DNA from: Zygnema circumcarinatum
Taxonomy: Eukaryota; Streptophyta; Zygnematophyceae; Zygnematales; Zygnemataceae
NCBI GenBank assembly: GCA_037447605.1
Contig: CM074807.1
Span: 1,255,602-1,319,601, forward strand
DNA: 64,000 nucleotides
Direction: 5' to 3'
Positions within the stretch are counted from its first letter, which is position 1, and each line of letters begins with the position of its first letter. A model generated the notes under the pieces. The model was not told where the DNA came from, did not search any database, and saw only the letters and a program-made list of their open reading frames with translations. Shown here piece by piece: positions 58,358 through 64,000 of this stretch. Both the position numbers and the translations under genes were made by a program.

Positions 58358-61169
58358 CCCAATCTCATCATCATCATTCATCATTCATCATTCGTTTGAA
58401 AGCATCAAAGGACCCCTGTACACGTGTATCATTAAAAGATAAAGATAAAAATAAGCAAATACGGTTATTGCTAACGTCGTTATAGAGAGACCCCGTCATA
58501 GAAGAACAGCGCCTAGGACGTCCGAAACAGCATAGAATGAGACCCTCACAAGTTTTGCTGGAAGAGGGAGTGGCTTCACATAGCTCAGTTACAAACAGCA
58601 AGGTGTAGATTGATCATCGCATACCATTAAAGCCGAAGAAATTGTGGAAGTATGATCCCGTAAGCTGCTCTGTGAGGAAGTGCCATTTAAGCTCCACCTC
58701 TTGGTAGCGAGTCAGATCACACTCCTGTGCATTCAGAAAGGTCCACCTGCAGTAAACCCCTCTTTCTTTCTGTCGTTAGCACAACCTGTGCCAGTCAGGA
58801 AAATCACTTCAAATACAATCTTGCCACTTTCTTACACCAGACCTCACACGTGCAGGCCATGCAGCATCTTCACTGTATGACCTATACACATGCGATGATA
58901 TATGATGGCTGCATCCATCACTTACCTTGTCTGTACAAGGGCCAACTCCGGGTGCTCCTGCTTCCCATTCCATATCCCCGTGGCAGTTTAGAGAAAGGAT
59001 TTTCGCGCAGAGGTGTTTATCTGACGTTCAATTTGAGTTCCAAACTCTTTCCTAAAATACCCTAGTCCAAGCTGTGCCATTCCAGATCTTTCCAAAAGCG
59101 CATAGCACGTATGAATCAATCAGCCAGCCACCACATACAACATGAATAAAAGGCTTATCCGTTCCACCATCAGTAGGCGAATCAACATGGCTGTGATCGA
59201 CGCTTCCTTCCAGAGCTTCATGCACAACTCTTATCTTTGCAAAGCGACTTCAAAGTTTCAAGAGCGAGAAGTTGCTCAAATTCTTGTTGAATCCTTATTC
59301 ATTGAACGACCTCAGTCTTACCACAAAGCAACTTTACAAGCATGCTCGGACCCATGCTCAAAACAAGTGACGCAAAGCTTACCTTGAGGTGATGGACTGT
59401 CTTCAGGAGCCAATCAGCCGCAGGTTCAAAGTCGGCATCGAATACAGCGACAAACTCGTAATCTTTAATATACTCTTCCTGCAGTCCTTCACGAAGATTT
59501 CCTGCCTTGAAACCTTTCCTCTTCATGCGTTTCTTGTACACAACATTAACTCCCCGCTTTTGCCACATGTCCACGGCACGCTTCATGCTTTCAGACACAT
59601 CGCGCATGGTACTATCATCCAGCACCTGCATTCAGAATCTTTATATGTCAGAATGCCAATCGCTTGAATCTCTTCCACAGAGGCAGAGTCGGAATAGGCA
59701 AACTGCAGAGAGACAAATCTTAAAAAAGGACCTGAAAAAATCACAAAACATGCAAGCCTTCAAGCACAACCTACGGGGCGTTTTGGAAAAGTGCAATAGC
59801 TAATACAACAGTACACTTTAGGGGGCTCTGCAGACACTACTTGCAAGTGTGACAAGGAAGCCTGACTGACTGACCTGAACGAGAAGGCAATCTGCAGGCC
59901 ATGTTAGAGAGCACGCGGCTGCTATTGCTCGAGCATACACCTGTTCAATGGCCCGTAAAATCATCCCGGATAAAGGGGGGAAAGTCAATGTCTGCCAGGC
60001 TTATGCAACATGCAAATTTGAATTTGTTTAAGAATTTGAGAAAGCCTTCTAGGTGGTAAGGTCTTCGTAGTGGGACTCGCAAAGAAAACGGCCTTCGATC
60101 CTTCCTCCAACATCAGCTTTCACATGGGCAAAATCTATCATACGACCTTGTAAACCTCACCAAGCTCAATCACAGTGAACAAACCCGGGTCGGGTGATGT
60201 CTGATCTTTATCAATCAAGCTTCCAAAGCTTGAGTTTGAGGACAACGGTTGAGACTTCAAAAGTATTTGTGACTCAAAAAACACGAAAATAGCTGCTTGC
60301 TTCCTGCCCATCAAATTGTCCACAAATTGATCCTTGCAAGGTCATGATACCCACCTGCCGTTCGTTATACATGGGTAGCTGCACTACCACTTTCGGATAT
60401 ATACTATGGTCAACAACAGCTGTTGGATCAATCGGAAGAGGCTTGGCTACCCATCGGGTGTTTTCCGGAAGCCATTGTCGACCACAGCCGTACAGCCAAA
60501 GACCGGAAATTGTAAGGAACAGGATCTCCGCCCCCGCCACAAAACAGAGAGGATCTAAAATTCTGTGCGTCAAAAAAAAGAGAGGCGGCCCAATGTATTC
60601 CAACACCAAGGCAGCCCACCAGAGCTCAAGAATGCTCCAGTCAGGTTCCATATCCCAAGGGTCATGGAGTGGCTGCTCTCCACTTGACAAAAATAATACT
60701 GCTGAATCGCCATGTGCCCGTAGAGCCCACACGAACACTAAAAGAGTGATAAGCTGCATGGAAATAAGTAAGCCATGCCACCTATTCAGTAAAATCTTCA
60801 AGCCTTTTTTCGTAGTTTTTTTCGCAGCCACAGAGGTGGCTGCTTCTGCTTTTATAAGAAAGAACAAAGATGTTTTTGCCGAGTCTTGTCTCCGACATTC
60901 AACTTCTTTTGCCAGAGAAAAAACATGAAATGGCTAAAGTTGAAAGAGATTGTGGATTATGCCTTCTGCAATGCGGACAAAGTAGGAGCATGTTCAAGGG
61001 AAAGAAGAAGCGAGTGAGGACCAACCATAACGAGGAGCCGCCAGGACTGCAGCAGTGTAAACAGCATAGACGATAGAAGTTGCAACGTACTGCGTGACTT
61101 GAATGAATCAAGCACCAGAATTTCAGCCGCTTCTTCATCTCGAGACTTTGACGGTCCTATGTCCGCTTG
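56073..61169 (-). CDS. GT2 glycosyltransferase, CSLA/CSLC-like (5' exon not found)
   Basis: Golgi membrane processive beta-glycan synthase related to plant CSLA (mannan) and CSLC (xyloglucan backbone). In-phase exons: 61091-61169, 60355-60905, 59875-59940, 59383-59625, 58926-58957, 58625-58746, 58175-58311, 57414-57527, 56923-57155 and 56073-56790; at least 764 residues. Two or three N-terminal membrane segments (LLISMQLITLLVFVWAL, LWWAALVLEYIGPPLFFLTH) precede QLPMYNERQ. All GT2 residues are present: DDS (VLDDST), DAD (VFDADFEPAADWL), TVEDMD and QQRRW (EAYRKQQRRWSSGP). FGFNGTAGIWR matches the family. C-terminal membrane segments follow, then HEWVVTHKTG and an unusual Ser-rich tail of about 200 residues. 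KAGNL and EFVAVFDADF lean to CSLC; the short DDST loop leans to CSLA, so it may belong to an algal clade basal to both. The exon with the start codon, upstream of 61169, is unresolved. Confidence 0.9.
57281..57304. repeat. (CATC)n microsatellite
   Basis: About six CATC units in an intron of the glycosyltransferase gene. Confidence 0.85.
58326..58360. repeat. (ATC)n microsatellite
   Basis: About eleven ATC units in an intron of the glycosyltransferase gene, 15 bp from the acceptor of the exon carrying TVEDMD. Confidence 0.9.
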
Positions 61170-62588
61170 CTGAACGCAAAAAAGAGAAAACTTTCAAGAA
61201 AGTTAGGCCATGAAATTCATGAACCTCAACCTGTCTCAGCTGCAACTTGGTTTCTGTACAAGCTTTCAAATCATTGCCATGGAGCTTGGCAGCCAGCAGT
61301 TTATGGCCTAAGTGTCATGTTTTAAGTAGAGGGACAACTTAACTGTTTCTTCATTCATTGGTAGTTCTTTGACGAGGATTCAAAATGAATTCAGATATTC
61401 TCAGGGATAATAGAAGCACATGCTGTGAGAATGTTGAGAGAAATTCATTCTAGGCTACCAAATTATATTAAATTTTGTCCAGAATCTAGAGAGGTTCTGA
61501 TAGAAGGGATGTCCATCGTGGAACAAATAAAGTTCTGACTGCGGTATGATCGTGGAGCAGTGTGTTTAGTCTACTTTAGTCAAATATCTGTAAGCTTGAG
61601 CGTCCGTCAGCTGAATTAAAAAACCGCCTGCTCCCATTGCTTTCAAATGCTCGGAAACTCATTTGCAGCCACTGCAGTAAGACTGCCGATGGGATTCAAT
61701 GGTGAAAGGAGGGCCATTCCCGACATTTCACACGGATTTACCTTATAACAGCCGTTTCTGCTTAATGGGAGCTTATCATCTGCAACAGGCATGGCTGAAG
61801 TTCTTCTCACCCTCCTGTTCACTTGTAAGCTATGCATGCACGCGGAAAGTGTCCTGCGTACAATGCTCCTTGTCTCAGCCCGCCTTGAAATATCTCCACG
61901 ATTGACCATTCACTTCAACTGCCAGGCCATGTTTTCCGGGAACTGTCCCCCAACTCATAGACTGCGATTTTTTAATAGATCATCCATCAAAAGACTAGTA
62001 TAAGCCCTCTCTCCTCTGCTGCGCGTCCGCAGCACAAACGCTAACAGCCAGTAGCACACCCTCGTCCGTTCACAGAATGCTCTCCCACGCAGCCCACACC
62101 ATGTGACAGCACCAAGCTGCACCTGCACCCGCTGCAGCTCCAACGCCTCCTTCCGTTGTTCCAGATGCCCTGCTTTCAGCACCATTGATCGAGCTTCTGC
62201 AATCCTGCAAGCAGGCTGCGCTGCCTCCCACCCGCCAGGCCTCGTCCAAGGAGGCAGGCAGCCAGGCAGCTGCGATGAGGACCTACACTGCACTACCCTG
62301 CCTTAGGGAGGGGGGGGGAGGGGGCGGTCTACTCCTCTGCTGGCCTGCCACGTGGACACGTCCCGTCACCCCCGCCAATCAGCGTGACGGAAAAAGCCGT
62401 TTGTTTACCAACGTGGCAGGTGGGGGCCAATAGGATGTCGCGGGAGGTGCTGCGGTTCGACAACTGGAAGGTTTGCAACTGGAAACTGAGTTTGAGAGGG
62501 GTTTGCGGCCCGTGATATGACGTCATGCACATATCAGTGATTCTGTACGGTTTATCCATCGTACCGTACGAACACATCATTTCCCGGC
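61170..62588. other. Probable 5' region of the glycosyltransferase gene
   Basis: Must contain the missing first coding exon (it has to end in phase 0) and the promoter. GC content rises from about 62030, with GCCACGTGGA at 62347. I could not choose a start codon with confidence. Confidence 0.4.
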
Positions 62589-63318
62589 TAGTGCTAAATT
62601 CACACCTTTTCTGTCTACAGACTCTACGCACAGACCTTTTTCGAAGGGCAGATTTTAAAATAGACAAAAAGGGATTAAAAACGGAAAATGCTTTTTTCAT
62701 ACCTTTCTGGGATCGATACAACCTTTTTCCGTTGGGCAGATTCTATTTCACAAAAAAAATCCCAAAAAAAAAGCCGGAGAGCTCCGCAAAATTTTGAGCT
62801 GGCTGGCCGGCCAGCGGCGGCTCAGATTTGACAACCGGAAGCCAATCACCACCTGCCACGTGTCCTTGCATATTACGTGTAAATTGTGTTTGGTCCGGGC
62901 TCTCAATTTTAAAAAAATGTAAGGTATTTCGCCTTTCCTCGAAGCTGCTACCGTACAGCCTTGGTACGGAACCCAATTTGGGCCGGCTTTGGCGAAACAC
63001 GTGAGCACGTGCCATTCGCTGGGACCGAGGTAGGTGGCAGATCTAACGGTGATCTGCCACGGTGCGATCTGCGAGTTAATCGACGGCAGAGATATACCGC
63101 ACGTGTGAAGGACGCACATCCGCGAACGATCTCGTGGTATCATTTTTCCTTTTTTGTTAAGTAAAATCTGCCCGACGGAAAAAGGTGTGTATCGATTCCA
63201 AAAAGGTGTGAGAAAAGCAATTTCCGTTTTTAGTCCTTTTTTGTCTATTTTTAAATCTGCCAGGCGAAAAAAGGTCTGTGTTTGCTGTCTAGACAAAAAT
63301 GTTTTGAATTTAGCACTA
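62589..63318. mobile_element. Long-TIR foldback/MULE-like element, non-autonomous
   Basis: The outer 160 bp or so (62589-62750 and 63157-63318) are reverse complements at roughly 80-85% identity by eye. Both arms start TAGTGCTAAATTCA and contain CAGACCTTTTT, TAGACAAAAA, TAAAAACGGAAA, ATCGATACA, CCTTTTTCCG and GGGCAGATT. Translating either arm inward gives closely similar peptides (KIDKKGLKTE in both). That explains the open frames here and argues against a real gene. The 400-bp interior has CACGTG sites and no transposase. No target-site duplication beyond TA could be shown. Confidence 0.8.
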
Positions 63319-63796
63319 CAGTAGACCCCCCCAATATTTTCGCCCCTCTTATTTTCGCTACCCAATATTTTCGCCCTGATTTTGCCAAAACCACTTTTTT
63401 GTACGGTGTTAGCCTACTGACCGTACTGACCGTACTAGTCAAACTGTACTAGGCTTACGATTCGTACTAGCCGTATTGACCGTACTGTACTAGGCTTAAG
63501 AGCCGTACTAGCCGTATTAGCCGTACTGTACTAACCTTACTAGCCGTACTAGCTGTACTAGCCGTTACGGGCTCAACGACTCTTCCCGCACGGGCCGCCG
63601 TAAGAGGCGCTCGCTCCTCTCCTCTTCTTCTGGGCTTCGATACGGTACAATACGATACGATACGTACGAACAAACAGTAACTCTAACCTAATACCGCCCG
63701 CCTATTGTTAACACGGACACCCTTATATTTTCGCAACCCAATATTTTCGCCCAATATTTGCCGAAACCATGGCGAAAATATTGGGGGGGTGTAGCG
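63319..63796. mobile_element. pogo/Tc1-mariner-like MITE with TA duplication
   Basis: 478 bp flanked by TA (63317-63318 and 63797-63798). The left end is CAGTAGACCCCCCC followed by AATATTTTCGCC. The right end is its complement with two or three differences (CGCTACACCCCCCC then AATATTTTCGCC). CAGTA termini and TA target sites are typical of pogo/Tigger-type elements. Extra copies of CAATATTTTCGCC lie just inside each end as direct and inverted subterminal repeats. The interior is a run of GTACTAGCC-like units (63412-63566). No transposase is encoded. Confidence 0.82.
63412..63566. repeat. Imperfect CCGTACTAG tandem repeats inside the MITE
   Basis: At least a dozen variants of (C)CGTA(C/T)T(A/G)(G/C)(C/T), mostly CCGTACTAG or CCGTATTGA, interrupted by two TAGGCTTA segments. 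Confidence 0.8.
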
Positions 63797-64000
63797 TAAC
63801 GGAGCTGCGTTCGACGGATCTGCGTCAGTTCAATTGTACTTGACATATGCCTCTTCCGTGTCACGAATCAGCGGAATCCAGGAGCTGCCAACGGAGATTG
63901 AGAGAAGGCGGCGCCATGCGTTGGCGGCCCACGGAACGGCACACTATCCAGCAAGGCGCACTCGGGAACACCGCCTAAGGCCGCCGATTATCATTCGTTG
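63797..64000. other. Window end, no fe seen
   Basis: GC-rich unique-looking sequence after the MITE; no gene or repeat could be supported in 200 bp. Confidence 0.4.

Noticed and set aside
62748-63365. Long open frame on the minus strand as a gene
   Set aside because: It runs across the inverted repeat arm and into the MITE. The opposite arm gives the same peptide, so it is transposon DNA.

Overview
The window is nuclear DNA from a green plant of the streptophyte lineage, most likely a streptophyte alga or an early-diverging land plant. I could not place it to species. Genes are split by many short GT..AG introns. Plant-specific proteins are present: a LAMMER kinase of the AFC2 type, a FLY-type transmembrane RING ligase, a plastid PYRP2-like phosphatase, a PsbP-domain protein and a CSLA/CSLC-like glycosyltransferase. 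Short AAACCCTA telomere-type motifs are scattered through the sequence. Gene density is about one per 5 kb, and there is one 10-N assembly gap inside a poly-C run (21111-21167). I rebuilt exons by hand from splice sites, phase and recalled family sequences; no alignment was run.

Layout. 240-3254 (+) is the 3' end of condensin SMC4. 3892-5748 (-) is a thylakoid-lumen PsbP-domain protein, head to head with 5987-7650 (+), a small plastid membrane protein resembling DUF3593. 9372-12931 (-) is a Cu/Zn superoxide dismutase. 15146-19497 (-) is an AFC2-type kinase. 20963-27893 (-) is a FLY-type RING E3 ligase. 29792-31868 (-) is a riboflavin-pathway HAD phosphatase. 33173-37150 (-) is the meiotic protein ZIP4/SPO22. 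39039-40529 (-) is a very short endosulfine, head to head with 41132-45178 (+), SEC61 alpha. 46132-49423 (+) is NAD malate dehydrogenase, probably cytosolic. 51261-53347 (+) is a bacterial-type aliphatic amidase/formamidase. 56073-61169 (-) is a GT2 glycosyltransferase whose first exon was not found. 62589-63796 holds two nested inverted-repeat transposons.

The most interesting observation is in the first 13 kb. The first coding exon of the Cu/Zn SOD is a copy of the first coding exon of the PsbP-domain gene 7 kb away. It carries the bipartite plastid plus twin-arginine lumen presequence, the same intron phase, and the flanking divergent promoter with a decayed 5' end of the DUF3593-like gene. 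This looks like presequence capture by segmental duplication, and it predicts a Cu/Zn SOD in the thylakoid lumen. All metal ligands of the enzyme appear intact.

Other points are a dispersed repeat of about 95 bp present three times in intergenic DNA, GCCACGTG(G/T)C boxes in most intergenic regions, a TA-flanked pogo-like MITE inserted exactly at the end of an older long-TIR element, and the amidase as a candidate for ancient transfer from bacteria.

Apart from the PsbP/DUF3593/SOD plastid cluster, neighbouring genes are unrelated housekeeping functions, as is usual for a plant nuclear locus.
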